Shown here in pieces: positions 50,292-59,373 of a stretch of DNA of 64,000 bases; within the stretch, counting starts at the first letter, position 1; each line of letters starts with the position of its first letter. Under the pieces are notes generated by a model. That model was not told where the DNA came from. It was given only the letters and a program-made list of their open reading frames with translations, and made no database searches. The translations under genes and the position numbers were made by a program. Source of the DNA: Nocardioides sp. CFH 31398 (GTDB lineage: Bacteria; Actinomycetota; Actinomycetes; Propionibacteriales; Nocardioidaceae); NCBI RefSeq assembly GCF_022436705.1, contig NZ_JAKUHT010000001.1, forward strand, positions 1 through 64,000, in the 5' to 3' direction.

Positions 50292-51068
50292 TCACGACGA
50301 CGTCCCCCGGCCGCCGGTCCGGCCCGTGCCCTGCGGCAGGTGGGCGAACGCGCGGCGGAACCGGCGGCGGTAGCCGGGGGTGGAGGCCCTCATCATCACG
50401 GCCACGGGCGCGCCGGCGGACGACAGCAGCGGGGCGAGGTCCGCCTTCGTGAGGCCGTCGGCGATCCACGGCAGCAGGAAGAACAGCAGCGGCGGGGCGG
50501 GCTTGTGGGCGAGTCCGTCGTCCTCCATGCGGGTCCACTCGGCGGCGGACAGGTGCTCCTGGATCAGCGCGACCGCGTCGCGCTCCTCGTGGGCCAGGTG
50601 CTCGTCGAGCAGGGTCCGCAGGTCGGTGAAGGCGGCGGTGGCGCGGTCGCGGGCGGCGACGGCGTCGGTGCCGGCGACCAGCTGGGCGAGCGCGTCCTCG
50701 ACGGCGGCGAGCGCCGGGTCGATGCGGTCGTGCTCGTCCTCCATGGCGGCGAGGACGGCGCGGCCGTCGGCGTCCGCGCGGTCGACGAGGACGGGCCACA
50801 GCAGCTCGTCCTCCTTGGTGTGGTGCTCGTGCAGGAGGGCGGCGACGTCCCGCCACCACCGGGCGAGCGCCTTCCAGGTCCGGCGCTCGGACGGCGGGGT
50901 GACGGCGACGGCGGCGACGAGTCGGTCCAGGTCGCGGCGGAAGCCGTGGTGCATGAGGTACATGCCGGTGAGGTCGCACGGCCCGGGTGGGGCCGCGGCC
51001 TGGCCGGGGAACATCGGGGTCGGGGCGGAGCTGTCGGCAGGCGTGGTGCCGGAGGGTGTCGTGTTCAT
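50292..51068 (-). CDS. Hemerythrin-like HHE domain protein
   Basis: A 258-residue protein. The helical bundle shows the iron-ligand pattern LMHHGFRRDL, HEHHTKEDEL, EDEHDRID and HLAHEERD, a complete hemerythrin set of His and acidic residues, so it should hold a di-iron site that binds oxygen or senses NO/redox state. The C-terminal 70 residues are basic and hydrophobic-rich (PLLFFLLPWI), maybe membrane-associated. ATG 51068; upstream lies a direct repeat TTGCAC at 51092 and 51103. Confidence 0.85.
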   Translation of the reverse strand: MNTTPSGTTPADSSAPTPMFPGQAAAPPGPCDLTGMYLMHHGFRRDLDRLVAAVAVTPPSERRTWKALARWWRDVAALLHEHHTKEDELLWPVLVDRADADGRAVLAAMEDEHDRIDPALAAVEDALAQLVAGTDAVAARDRATAAFTDLRTLLDEHLAHEERDAVALIQEHLSAAEWTRMEDDGLAHKPAPPLLFFLLPWIADGLTKADLAPLLSSAGAPVAVMMRASTPGYRRRFRRAFAHLPQGTGRTGGRGTSS

Positions 51069-51126
51069 GACGGCACCATCGCCGCAGCCACTTGCACCCC
51101 GGTTGCACGGCGCTTGGACGCCGCGC

Positions 51127-51540
51127 TCAGGCGACGAACACGCAGAAGGGGTGGCCGGCGGGGTCGGCGAGGACGTGCAGCGGCTCGTCGGGGTCGTCGG
51201 TCCGGTCGAGCAGGTGCGTCGCGCCCAGGGCGAGCGCACGGGCACGGACCTCCTCGAGCTCGGCGGTCGAGGCGACGGTCAGGTCGAGGTGCAGCTGCAT
51301 GGGGACGTCTGGCGCGGGCCAGGTCGTGTGGTGGACCACCGCGGTCTCCTGGAACGCCAGCCGGCGGCCGCCGTCCGGGGCCAGGAGCACCAGCCAGTCC
51401 GCGTCGTCCGGCTCGCCGGGGGCCGGCGGCTCGTCACCGGGGCGGTAGTCGAGCCCCAGCAGCGCCCGGTAGAACTCCGCGAGCCCGCGGACGTCGGTGG
51501 TGTCGAGGACGGTCTGGAGCAGCCGCGGGTACGTCGTCAC
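51127..51540 (-). CDS. VOC family (glyoxalase-like) protein
   Basis: A 137-residue single VOC module, with the paired beta-alpha-beta-beta-beta motifs (VLDTTDVRGLAEFYRALLGL; LHVLADPAGHPFCVFVA). These proteins use a metal to bind small substrates: glyoxalases, extradiol dioxygenases or antibiotic-resistance proteins. The function is undecided. The GTG at 51540 diverges from the enoyl-CoA hydratase gene. Confidence 0.8.
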   Translation of the reverse strand: MTTYPRLLQTVLDTTDVRGLAEFYRALLGLDYRPGDEPPAPGEPDDADWLVLLAPDGGRRLAFQETAVVHHTTWPAPDVPMQLHLDLTVASTAELEEVRARALALGATHLLDRTDDPDEPLHVLADPAGHPFCVFVA

Positions 51541-51582
51541 CCCGTCACGCTCACCCGTGGGCGTCCGGGCGCGCAAGCGACG

Positions 51583-51588
51583 TACGAT
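51583..51588 (+). promoter_or_regulatory. Leaderless -10 element (TACGAT) of the enoyl-CoA hydratase gene
   Basis: TACGAT is 7 nt before GTG 51596 and 4 nt before in-frame ATG 51593; the spacing favours the GTG. Confidence 0.5.
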
Positions 51589-51595
51589 CCGGATG

Positions 51596-52450
51596 GTGAG
51601 CGCCCTGCGAAGCGAGCCCGCCGCGTCCCCGTCCCGCGAGACCGTGACCGGCGACGGCCGGGTCACCTGCACGGTCACCGACGGCGTGGCCCGGGTGACG
51701 CTGTCGCGGCCCGACAAGCTGAACTCGCTGACCCTGGACACCCTCGACTCCCTGGTCGCCACGGCGCGCACGCTCGGCGCCGACCGCGACCTGCGTGCCG
51801 TCGTCCTGACCGGCGAGGGCCGCTCGTTCTGCGCCGGCCTCGACTTCGCCACCGTGGGTCGCGAGCCGCGCCGGATCGCCGCCGCGTTCCTGCCGCGGCC
51901 GTGGTCGGGCACGAACGTGTTCCAGGAGGCCTGCTGGGCGTGGCGCCGGCTGCCGGTGCCGGTCGTCGCCGCCGTGCACGGTCACTGCCTGGGCGGCGGC
52001 GTGCAGATCGCGCTCGGTGCCGACTTCCGGATCACCACGCCCGACGCCCAGTGGTCGGTGCTCGAGGCGAAGTGGGGGCTCATCCCCGACATGAGCGGGG
52101 TCCGCGCGCTCGCCGACCAGGTCGGCATGGACGTCGCGAAGCGCCTCACCATGACCGCCGAGACGATCTCCGGCACGGAGGCCGCCCGCCTCGGCCTGGC
52201 CACCGAGGTCGCCGACGACCCGGTGGCCGCCGCGGAGGAGCTCGTGGCGACGCTGCGCACCCGCTCGCCCGACCAGCTCGCCGCCGCCAAGCGGCTCTTC
52301 GAGCGCACCTGGACGTCGTCTCCCCGCGCCACCTTCGCGCGGGAGCGTCTCGAGCAGCTGTGGCTGTTCACCCGCGCCAACACGAAGGTCGCCCGCAAGG
52401 CGGCGACGGCGCGCACCGAGCCGTCGTACCGACCCCGCGGCACCCGCTGA
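51596..52450 (+). CDS. Enoyl-CoA hydratase/isomerase family protein
   Basis: A 284-residue crotonase-fold protein. The oxyanion-hole segments SFCAGLDF and GHCLGGGVQIALGADFRI are present; WSVLEAKWGLIPDM carries an acidic residue in the position of a catalytic Glu but the standard second Glu is not obvious. It probably acts in fatty-acid or related CoA-ester breakdown. A C-terminal tail of about 30 basic residues is beyond the usual length. Confidence 0.83.
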   Translation: MSALRSEPAASPSRETVTGDGRVTCTVTDGVARVTLSRPDKLNSLTLDTLDSLVATARTLGADRDLRAVVLTGEGRSFCAGLDFATVGREPRRIAAAFLPRPWSGTNVFQEACWAWRRLPVPVVAAVHGHCLGGGVQIALGADFRITTPDAQWSVLEAKWGLIPDMSGVRALADQVGMDVAKRLTMTAETISGTEAARLGLATEVADDPVAAAEELVATLRTRSPDQLAAAKRLFERTWTSSPRATFARERLEQLWLFTRANTKVARKAATARTEPSYRPRGTR

Positions 52451-52541
52451 CCGTCAGCACCGGTGGTCGGGCCCGTCGAGGCCCTCACCGGCCCTCGGGG
52501 CTCGGCCGTGGCCGGCCCCCGGGAGACGCTGCTGGACCGCC

Positions 52542-52757
52542 TCAGCGGTAGTCGCGGCGCTCCTCGACGTGGGTCGTCTTGTTCCGCTGGCGGTTCATCG
52601 CCAGGCTCAGGCCGATCGCGATGACCGAGACGATGATGAAGATCCAGCCGAGGGCCTGGCCGTTGATCGCGTTCTCGATGGCCTGGGGCAGCTGGACCGC
52701 GTCGGTGACGAGGATCAGGCCGAGGACGAGCAGGACGATTCCCAGTCCGATACCCAT
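52542..52757 (-). CDS. DUF6458-like small membrane protein
   Basis: A 71-residue protein with two hydrophobic helices and a charged C terminus (RQRNKTTHVEERRDYR). It resembles the small actinobacterial membrane family DUF6458 (MGIGLGIVLLVLG start). Function unknown. GAAGGAG precedes the ATG. The 91-nt gap to the enoyl-CoA hydratase stop (52451-52541) contains a degenerate GGTGGTCGGG...GTCGAGGCC that looks like a remnant of the dispersed repeat. Confidence 0.72.
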   Translation of the reverse strand: MGIGLGIVLLVLGLILVTDAVQLPQAIENAINGQALGWIFIIVSVIAIGLSLAMNRQRNKTTHVEERRDYR

Positions 52758-52831
52758 GGTGACTCCTTCGACGTCGTTGTTGTGCAGACGGTAGCCCCAG
52801 CAGGGGTGGGACGTGCGGGCAACCTGCGGTT

Positions 52832-53218
52832 CTAGGGCGCGCCGCGGGGCTCGCCGTCGCCGCCGAGCGTGTCGCTGAGCTCGTCGACGACGAGCAGGTC
52901 GTCACGCACCTGGCCCGCGCGGAACGCGGCCCGGCCGACCATGTGGCCGGCGACCGGGGAGGTGCTCATCTGGAACACGACGACGAGCAGCAGGAGCATC
53001 AGCACCGAGGCGTCGCGCAGGTTCAGCGCGAGGCCCAGGACGACGAGCACCACGCCGAGCACCTGCGGCTTCGTGGCCGAGTGCATCCGGGTGAGGACGT
53101 CGGGGAAGCGCAGCATGCCGATCGCCGCGACGAGGCTGAGCAGCGCGCCCAGCAGGATCAGCACGCCGGAGGCGACGTCGGCGACGGCGGTCAGGGCGTC
53201 GAGGGTCGAGGTGCTCAC
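52832..53218 (-). CDS. mrpG: Mrp antiporter subunit G
   Basis: A 128-residue subunit with three membrane helices (ILLGALLSLVAAIGMLRFPDVLTRMHSATKPQVLG is the signature of MnhG/MrpG). It is part of the multi-subunit monovalent cation/proton antiporter. GTG 53218 overlaps the mrpF stop. It is the last gene of the mrp operon. Confidence 0.9.
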   Translation of the reverse strand: MSTSTLDALTAVADVASGVLILLGALLSLVAAIGMLRFPDVLTRMHSATKPQVLGVVLVVLGLALNLRDASVLMLLLLVVVFQMSTSPVAGHMVGRAAFRAGQVRDDLLVVDELSDTLGGDGEPRGAP

Positions 53219-53526
53219 AGTCGGTCCCCCGCCGTGGTGGTGTCGTCGGACTCGTCGCCGTCGTCCACGACGTCGCTGCCCGGGGTGAAGCGGGCGATGC
53301 TCACCGAGCCCACGAAGCCCAGCAGGGTGGCGACCAGGATCAGCGGGACGGCGTCCGCGGTGCCGTCGACCGCCGCCTGCACGACGATGCCGCCGATCGC
53401 GATGGAGACCAGGACGTCGAAGGCGATGGCGCGGTCCAGCATCGTCGGGCCGCGGGTGATGCGGACGACGACGAGCAGCGCCGCGACCCCGAACACGACG
53501 GCGGAAGCGCCCAGCAGCCAGCTCAT
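53215..53526 (-). CDS. mrpF: Mrp antiporter subunit F
   Basis: A 103-residue subunit with three membrane helices and the signature RITRGPTMLDRAIAFDVLVS. The C terminus is acidic (DDGDESDDTT). ATG 53526 overlaps the mrpE stop (ATGA). Required for the assembled Mrp complex. Confidence 0.9.
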   Translation of the reverse strand: MSWLLGASAVVFGVAALLVVVRITRGPTMLDRAIAFDVLVSIAIGGIVVQAAVDGTADAVPLILVATLLGFVGSVSIARFTPGSDVVDDGDESDDTTTAGDRL

Positions 53527-54107
53527 GAGCGCTCTCCCGTCGACGCGCCGGTGGGCTGGCCGGGGCCGTCGCCGAAGGAGGTGAAGGCCCGCAGCACCCG
53601 CTGCTCCTGGGCCAGCACGCTCTTGCGCGCCTCGTCGACCCCGCGGTCGTCGGTGACGTCGAGGACGTGGAGGAACAGGGTGTGGGTCGACCGGCGGGCC
53701 TCGACGATGACGCTGCCGGGGATGAGCGACACGAGCTGTCCGGTGAAGGTCATGACGAGGTCGGACTCCGTGAGCAGGTCGACCTCGATCACCGCGCTGC
53801 GCGGCGTGCCGGGTCGCAGCGTCACCCACACCACCTGCGCGCTCGCGACGACCAGGTCCACCAGGAACCGCCCGAGGAGCACGAGCAGCGGCCAGGGATG
53901 GATCCGTGGCGCGGCCCGCAGCGGCGGCAGCGGGAACACCAGGGAGACGACGACGCCCACCAGCACCCCCGAGACGAGGATCAGCGGCGCAGCACTGCCC
54001 CACAGCGCGGCCCACACCAGCGTCAGCCACAGGATCATGGGCCACTGGATCAGCCGTCGCGCGGGGAGCCGGCCCCCCGGGGCGTCGGGCCCGGTCGTCG
54101 CGCTCAC
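53523..54107 (-). CDS. mrpE: Mrp antiporter subunit E
   Basis: A 194-residue subunit with N-terminal membrane helices and a cytoplasmic C-terminal half containing SLIPGSVIVEA and HVLDVTDDRG, typical of MrpE/MnhE. GTG 54107 overlaps the mrpD stop (GTGA). The C-terminal tail is longer and more polar than usual (GDGPGQPTGASTGERS). Confidence 0.9.
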   Translation of the reverse strand: MSATTGPDAPGGRLPARRLIQWPMILWLTLVWAALWGSAAPLILVSGVLVGVVVSLVFPLPPLRAAPRIHPWPLLVLLGRFLVDLVVASAQVVWVTLRPGTPRSAVIEVDLLTESDLVMTFTGQLVSLIPGSVIVEARRSTHTLFLHVLDVTDDRGVDEARKSVLAQEQRVLRAFTSFGDGPGQPTGASTGERS

Positions 54108-55840
54108 TCGAACCCCTCCGCCAGCACCGCGCTCAGGTACGGCGCCCGGTCCTGGATGTCGGCGGCCGCGCGGTCGGTCAGGGCGTACATCGGGCCGCCG
54201 ATCACCGTGAAGGCGAGGCTGACGCCGACCAGGGCCGCCGCGGGCGCCACCATCAGGGCGGGCAGACGGGTCGGCAGCGCGCCGGCCTCGAGGAGCTGGT
54301 GCAGGTCGCGGTCGTTGCCGTCCTCGGCCCGCAGCTCGTGGGCGGTCTGCAGGTCGCGCTCGCCGAAGGTGGCCGGGCCGACGTGCACGTGGCCGCGGTG
54401 GTGGACCATCGCCGTCCGCTGGCCGTCGGGGGTCGTCCCGCCGGGGGCGGGCAGGACCGTGCGCTCGTCCTCGGGCTCGGGCAGCGCCTTGGCCATCTCG
54501 TGGGCCTGCTCGGGCGAGCGCCAGAAGGCGAGGCCCCACGTCTTGGCGACGGCGTACAGGGTCAGCAGGCTGGTCAGGACGCCGGCGGCGACCAGCACCA
54601 GCGCGAGCGGGGAGCCGTACGCGAGCCCGGCCTCGAGGAGGCCCACCTTGCCGATGAAGCCCGACATCGGGGGGATCCCGGCGAGGTTCATGGCGGGCAC
54701 GAAGAACAGCACCCCGATCACCGGCGCCAGCCGCGCCAGGCCGCCCATGCGCAGCAGGGCGGTGCTCCCGGCCCTGGCCTCGATCAGTCCGACGACGAGG
54801 AACAGCGACGTCTGGATGGTGATGTGGTGCGCGACGTAGAAGATCGCGCCCGACAGTCCCGCCTGGGTCGCCAGGGCGATGCCGAAGATCATGTAACCGA
54901 TGTGGGAGACGAGCGTGAAGGACAGCATGCGCTTGATGTCCGACTGCGCGATCGCGCCGAGGATCCCGACCAGCATCGTGGCCAGCGCGGCGCCCAGCAG
55001 CAGGTCGGTGAGCGGGCTGTCCGGGAAGATCAGCGTCTGGGTCCGCAGGATCGCGTAGACGCCGACCTTCGTCAGCAGGCCCGCGAACACGGCCGTGACG
55101 GGGGCGGGGGCGGTCGGGTAGGAGTCCGGCAGCCACAGCGACAGCGGGAACACCGCCGCCTTGATGGCGAAGGTGACGAGCAGCAGGAGCTGGATGACCA
55201 GCGACACGCTGTCGGGCAGCTCGGAGACGCGGACGGCGATCTCCGCCATCCCCAGGGTGCCCACCGCGGAGTAGGTGACCGCGATCGCGACGAGGAACAG
55301 CATCGAGCTCAGCAGGTTCACGACCACGTAGATGGTGCCCGCGCGGACGCGCGCTGCCGTCCCGCCGAGCGTCAGCAGCACGTAGCTCGAGAACAGCAGC
55401 ATCTCGAACGACACGAACAGGTTGAACAGGTCGCCGGACAGGAACGCGTTGGAGACGCCGGCGACGAGCACGAGGAACGTGGGGTGGTAGATCGAGACCG
55501 GCGCCTCGCGGTCCTCCTCGGTGATGCCCTGACCGAGGGAGTACACGAGGACGGCGAGGGTGACGATCGCCGAGACGAGGAGCATCAGCGCGGCGAGGCG
55601 GTCCGCGACGAGGGAGATGCCCAGCTCGGCCGGCCACCCGCCCAGCCGGAGCACCTGGGGCCCCTGGGTGTCCGCGGCCCACAGCAGCAGCGCGGCGACC
55701 ACCACCACCGACGACAGGACGACGACGCTGACGGCGCGCTGGAGCGACGGGCGCCCCGACAGCATGAGCGCGGCGCCCGCGCCGAGCAGCGAGAGCAGCA
55801 CGGGCAGCGGCACCAGGGCCGCGAGTCCGAGGTCGGTCAT
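54104..55840 (-). CDS. mrpD: Mrp antiporter subunit D
   Basis: A 578-residue antiporter subunit related to NuoN/NuoM proton channels. VSFEMLLFSSYVLLTL holds the conserved membrane Glu, and IKAAVFPLSLWLPDSYPTAPAPV the channel lysine region. It is longer than a typical MrpD (about 490-500 residues) because of an extra soluble stretch between the last helices (about 455-525) that contains HHRGHVHV. It probably carries protons or sodium across the membrane together with MrpA. ATG overlaps the mrpC stop. Confidence 0.9.
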   Translation of the reverse strand: MTDLGLAALVPLPVLLSLLGAGAALMLSGRPSLQRAVSVVVLSSVVVVAALLLWAADTQGPQVLRLGGWPAELGISLVADRLAALMLLVSAIVTLAVLVYSLGQGITEEDREAPVSIYHPTFLVLVAGVSNAFLSGDLFNLFVSFEMLLFSSYVLLTLGGTAARVRAGTIYVVVNLLSSMLFLVAIAVTYSAVGTLGMAEIAVRVSELPDSVSLVIQLLLLVTFAIKAAVFPLSLWLPDSYPTAPAPVTAVFAGLLTKVGVYAILRTQTLIFPDSPLTDLLLGAALATMLVGILGAIAQSDIKRMLSFTLVSHIGYMIFGIALATQAGLSGAIFYVAHHITIQTSLFLVVGLIEARAGSTALLRMGGLARLAPVIGVLFFVPAMNLAGIPPMSGFIGKVGLLEAGLAYGSPLALVLVAAGVLTSLLTLYAVAKTWGLAFWRSPEQAHEMAKALPEPEDERTVLPAPGGTTPDGQRTAMVHHRGHVHVGPATFGERDLQTAHELRAEDGNDRDLHQLLEAGALPTRLPALMVAPAAALVGVSLAFTVIGGPMYALTDRAAADIQDRAPYLSAVLAEGFE

Positions 55841-56295
55841 CGGCGCTCCTCCTCCCGGGTCTCGCCCCGGTCCTCGTCGTGACGCTCGGCGGGCTGGTCC
55901 TCGCCCTCGGCCTCGTAGCCCTCCGACACGTCGTCGGCGAGGGCCAGGCGGCGGATCGCTGCGTCCTCGATGTCGTCCTGGACGTCGTCGTTGCCGTTCA
56001 GCTGCCAGCTGCGGTGGGCCATGGCCAGCAGGAACGCGGTGGTGCCCAGGGTGATGACGATCGCGGTGAGCACGAGCGCCTGGGGCAGGGGGTCGGCCAT
56101 CGTCTCGGCGTTCGAGCCGTCGTACAGCGGGGCGTCGCCGGGGCGACCGGCGGCGACGAGGAAGCAGACGTTGACGCCGTTGCTCAGCAGCACGAGGCCG
56201 ACGAGCACGCGGGTGAGGCTGCGCTCGAGCATGAGGTAGACGCCCGTGCCGACCAGGACGGCGGCGGTCACGACGAGAGGCAGGCTGACGGTCAC
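55837..56295 (-). CDS. mrpC: Mrp antiporter subunit C
   Basis: A 152-residue subunit homologous to NuoK, with three helices (VGTGVYLMLERSLTRVLVGLVLLSNGVN; PQALVLTAIVITLGTTAFLLA). The C-terminal 50 residues are charged and acidic, an extension beyond the typical 115-residue length. GTG 56295 overlaps the mrpA-B stop. Confidence 0.9.
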   Translation of the reverse strand: MTVSLPLVVTAAVLVGTGVYLMLERSLTRVLVGLVLLSNGVNVCFLVAAGRPGDAPLYDGSNAETMADPLPQALVLTAIVITLGTTAFLLAMAHRSWQLNGNDDVQDDIEDAAIRRLALADDVSEGYEAEGEDQPAERHDEDRGETREEERR

Positions 56296-59204
56296 CGGAA
56301 GGCCCTCCTGTCCCGGTTCTCCCGCTCGGCACCGGTGTCGCCGCCCCGCTCCTCGCGGAGGATGTGGCGGTCGAGCCGGGAGCCGAAGGTGCGGAGCAGG
56401 TCGAGCACGAGGCCGATCACGACGAGGTAGACGCCGATGTCGAACACCACCGAGGAGACGAGGTGGATCTCCCCGAGGCCGGGGAGCGTGAGGTAGGTGT
56501 CGTAGGTCCGCTGCACCTCGCCGCCGAGCAGCAGCGGCAGCAGGCTCGCGAGCGCGCCGATGAACAGCCCGGTGCCGATCAGCTTGCCGGCGTCCACGGG
56601 GGCGGCCTCGTCGAGCTCGTAGCGTCCGCCGGCCAGGTAGCGGACCATGAGCGCGAGCCCGGCCACGATGCCGCCGGCGAACCCGCCGCCGGGCAGGTTG
56701 TGGCCGGCGATCAGCAGGTAGACCGAGAAGACCATGATCGTGTGGAACACCAGCCGGGTGACCACCTCGAAGATGATCGAGCGGCGGTCGGGGCTGAGCG
56801 TGCGCGGGCCGGGCAGCCAGACGCGACGGCCGCCGCTCGCGGGCAGCTTGGTGACGTCGGAGGGGTAGGGGATGTCCCGGACGCGCCGGATCCCCGAGGT
56901 CCGGGAGTCGAGGAAGATCAGGCTGGCCACGCCCGTCGCCGCCGCGACGAGGACGGCGATCTCGCCGAGGGTGTCCCAGGCGCGGATGTCGACCAGGGTG
57001 ATGTTGACGACGTTGCGGCCGTAGCCGAAGTCGTACGCCGCCTCGGCGAAGGCCTCCGAGATCGGGGTGCTCGAGCGGGCGTTGGCGGCGACCAGCAGGA
57101 ACCCGGCGACGGCGAGGCCGACGCCGGCGCCGAGCGCCATGCGCCAGTAGCGGCTGCGGCTCAGCGGCCGGTCGGAGAAGAACGGGGGCAGGCGGCGCAG
57201 CACCAGCACGAACACGACCAGGCTGACCGTCTCCACCAGGACCTGGGTGATGGCGATGTCGGGGCCGCCGTGGATCAGGAAGAGCAGCGCGACGCCGTAG
57301 CCGGTGACTCCGGCGAGCGTGACCGCACGCAGCCGGCGTCGCGACCGGGCGGCGACGACGGCGGCCACCACCATCACCACGGCGAGGACCACCTGCGCCG
57401 GGCGGTCCCACATCACGACGTCGACCCCGTCGCCCGCGCTCAGCGCCAGCACGGTGGCGCCGCCGGGCAGCACGAGCACGACCACGAGGATCACCGCGAG
57501 GTAGCCGGAGACCGAGCCCCGCTGGAACGCACCGGTGGTCTCGATGGCGGCCCTGTCGAGCAGCCTCATGGCTCCGCGGTACGCCGCCTCCGCCGACAGG
57601 TGGTCGGAGACCAGGCCGCCGGCGCGGCAGACCGCGGACCGGGCGACGAACAGGGCGGCGCCGCCCGCGAGCGTGAGCGCGCTGAGCAGCAGCGGCAGCT
57701 CGAGGCCGTGCCACAGGGCGAGGTACTCCTCGGTGGGCCCGGGCAGCGTGCCGGCGTACAGGCCGAAGGCGTCGGTGAGCGGGTAGCCGGCGAAGCCAAG
57801 GACGAGGCTCAGCGCGGCCAGCAGCACCGGGGCGGCGGCGAACGGCGGGGGGACGGGGGCGACGGGGGTCGCCTCGACGCCGGGCTTCGTCCAGAACGCG
57901 CCCCACAGGAAGCGTGCGGTGTAGCCGGCGGTGAACGCGGAGCCGACCATCAGGCCGACGACGACCAGCCACCCGGCGTACGGCGGGATCCCCGCGACCT
58001 CGCCCTCGGTCAGCTCGAGCACGGCGGCCCAGACGGTCTCCTTGCCGACGAAGCCGAGCAGCGGCGGGACGCCGGCCATCGAGGCGCCGGCGAGGGTCGC
58101 CGCGACGGCGACGACGGGCATCGCGCGGCCGACCCCGGAGAGCTCGCGGAGGTCGCGGGTGCCGGTCTGGTGGTCGACGATGCCGACGGTGAGGAACAAG
58201 GTGGCCTTGAACAGCGCGTGGGCCACCAGCATCGCGAGGCCCGCGAGCGCGGCGGTCCAGGTGCCGATCCCGAACAGCACCATGAGGAAGCCGAGCTGGC
58301 TCACGGTGCCGTAGGCGAGCAGCAGCTTGATGTCCACCTGCCGCAGGGCGCGCCACCCGCCCAGCAGCATGGTCAGGGTGCCGAGGGTGAGGACGACCAG
58401 GTGCCAGCCGGGCACGGTCGCGAACACGGGCGCGAGCAGCGCGACGAGGTAGACGCCCGCCTTCACCATCGACGCGGCGTGGAGGTAGGCGCTCACGGGC
58501 GTCGGCGCGGCCATGGCGCCCGGCAGCCAGAACTGGAAGGGGAACAGCGCCGACTTGCTCAGCGCGCCCACGAGCACCAGGAGGACGGCGACGACGACCG
58601 TGGCGGACGTCTCCGGCGGGTTCGCCAGGATGTCGCTGATGCGGTAGGTCCCGGACTCCCGACCGAGCAGGAGCATCCCGACGAGCATCGTCAGCCCGCC
58701 GAGCGTGGTGACGATCAGGGCCTCCATCGCGGCCAGGCGGTTCGCCCGCTTCAGCGGGTCGAAGCCGATCAGGAGGTAGGAGAAGACGGTCGTGAGCTCC
58801 CAGAACACGTAGAGCAGGAGCAGGTCGTCGGCGAGGACCAGGCCGAGCATGGCGCCGACGAAGCCCATGAACGCGCTGCTGAAGGCGACCAGACCGTCGT
58901 CGCCGGTGTGGAAGTACCAGGAGCAGTAGGCGAGGACGAGCGCTCCGATGCCCGCGACGACGAGCACCATCACCCACTGCAGGAGCCCCATCGACAGGGC
59001 GATCTCCATGCCGATGGCGGGCACCCAGTCGATCACCGTCGTCACCGCTCCGCCGTCCAGGACGGTGCCGGTGGCGGTGAGCGCCCAGACGAGCGTGAGC
59101 GCGGGGACGACCGCCAGGACGGCGAAGGTCCATCGTCCGACCCGGCGCACGAGCACCGGAGCGGCCGCTGCGGCGAGGAGGTGCGCCAGGACGAAGGCGA
59201 GCAA
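56292..59204 (-). CDS. mrpA: Fused MrpA-MrpB cation/proton antiporter subunit
   Basis: About 970 residues. The first 500 residues resemble NuoL (PLAGLAMLVAHALFKATLFLTVG; conserved membrane Lys and Glu), then come the MrpA-specific C-terminal helices and finally a MrpB domain (from about residue 820: FHTIMVFSVYLLIAGHNLPGGGFAGG). Such fusions are usual in actinobacteria. I choose a TTG at 59204, preceded by GAGAGG 8 nt upstream, because the first residues then read MLAFVLAHLL as in relatives and because the TACGAT promoter element (59251-59246) would lie across the upstream TTG at 59246. It starts an operon A-B, C, D, E, F, G that exchanges Na+ (or K+) for H+. Confidence 0.88.
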   Translation of the reverse strand: MLAFVLAHLLAAAAAPVLVRRVGRWTFAVLAVVPALTLVWALTATGTVLDGGAVTTVIDWVPAIGMEIALSMGLLQWVMVLVVAGIGALVLAYCSWYFHTGDDGLVAFSSAFMGFVGAMLGLVLADDLLLLYVFWELTTVFSYLLIGFDPLKRANRLAAMEALIVTTLGGLTMLVGMLLLGRESGTYRISDILANPPETSATVVVAVLLVLVGALSKSALFPFQFWLPGAMAAPTPVSAYLHAASMVKAGVYLVALLAPVFATVPGWHLVVLTLGTLTMLLGGWRALRQVDIKLLLAYGTVSQLGFLMVLFGIGTWTAALAGLAMLVAHALFKATLFLTVGIVDHQTGTRDLRELSGVGRAMPVVAVAATLAGASMAGVPPLLGFVGKETVWAAVLELTEGEVAGIPPYAGWLVVVGLMVGSAFTAGYTARFLWGAFWTKPGVEATPVAPVPPPFAAAPVLLAALSLVLGFAGYPLTDAFGLYAGTLPGPTEEYLALWHGLELPLLLSALTLAGGAALFVARSAVCRAGGLVSDHLSAEAAYRGAMRLLDRAAIETTGAFQRGSVSGYLAVILVVVLVLPGGATVLALSAGDGVDVVMWDRPAQVVLAVVMVVAAVVAARSRRRLRAVTLAGVTGYGVALLFLIHGGPDIAITQVLVETVSLVVFVLVLRRLPPFFSDRPLSRSRYWRMALGAGVGLAVAGFLLVAANARSSTPISEAFAEAAYDFGYGRNVVNITLVDIRAWDTLGEIAVLVAAATGVASLIFLDSRTSGIRRVRDIPYPSDVTKLPASGGRRVWLPGPRTLSPDRRSIIFEVVTRLVFHTIMVFSVYLLIAGHNLPGGGFAGGIVAGLALMVRYLAGGRYELDEAAPVDAGKLIGTGLFIGALASLLPLLLGGEVQRTYDTYLTLPGLGEIHLVSSVVFDIGVYLVVIGLVLDLLRTFGSRLDRHILREERGGDTGAERENRDRRAFR

Positions 59205-59245
59205 CAGGTCGGCCTCTCGGGCAGAAGGTGAGGTCGGCGTGGTCA

Positions 59246-59251
59246 ATCGTA
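59246..59251 (-). promoter_or_regulatory. -10 element (TACGAT) of the mrp operon
   Basis: TACGAT on the minus strand about 42 nt upstream of the chosen TTG; the transcript would start near 59239, leaving a short leader. Confidence 0.45.
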
Positions 59252-59334
59252 GTGGCCCCCGCCTGACCCCGTGACCATCCCGGGTCTCCCCAGGTCTTGA
59301 CGGGTTCCGTCACGCGTGATGGATTGACCGGGGA

Positions 59335-59352
59335 ACGTGACGTGGGTCACGT
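59335..59352. promoter_or_regulatory. Candidate OhrR/MarR operator
   Basis: ACGTGAC-GTGG-GTCACGT, a perfect 7-4-7 inverted repeat, 21 nt upstream of the MarR-type gene and also within reach of the mrp promoter. Confidence 0.5.
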
Positions 59353-59373
59353 GGACGCCGGGAGGCGACTGCC

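Noticed and set aside
55837..59313. A long minus-strand frame shifted against the mrpA gene
   Set aside because: The alternative frame gives low-complexity Arg/Pro/Gly sequence; the MrpA-B frame is clearly the coding one.
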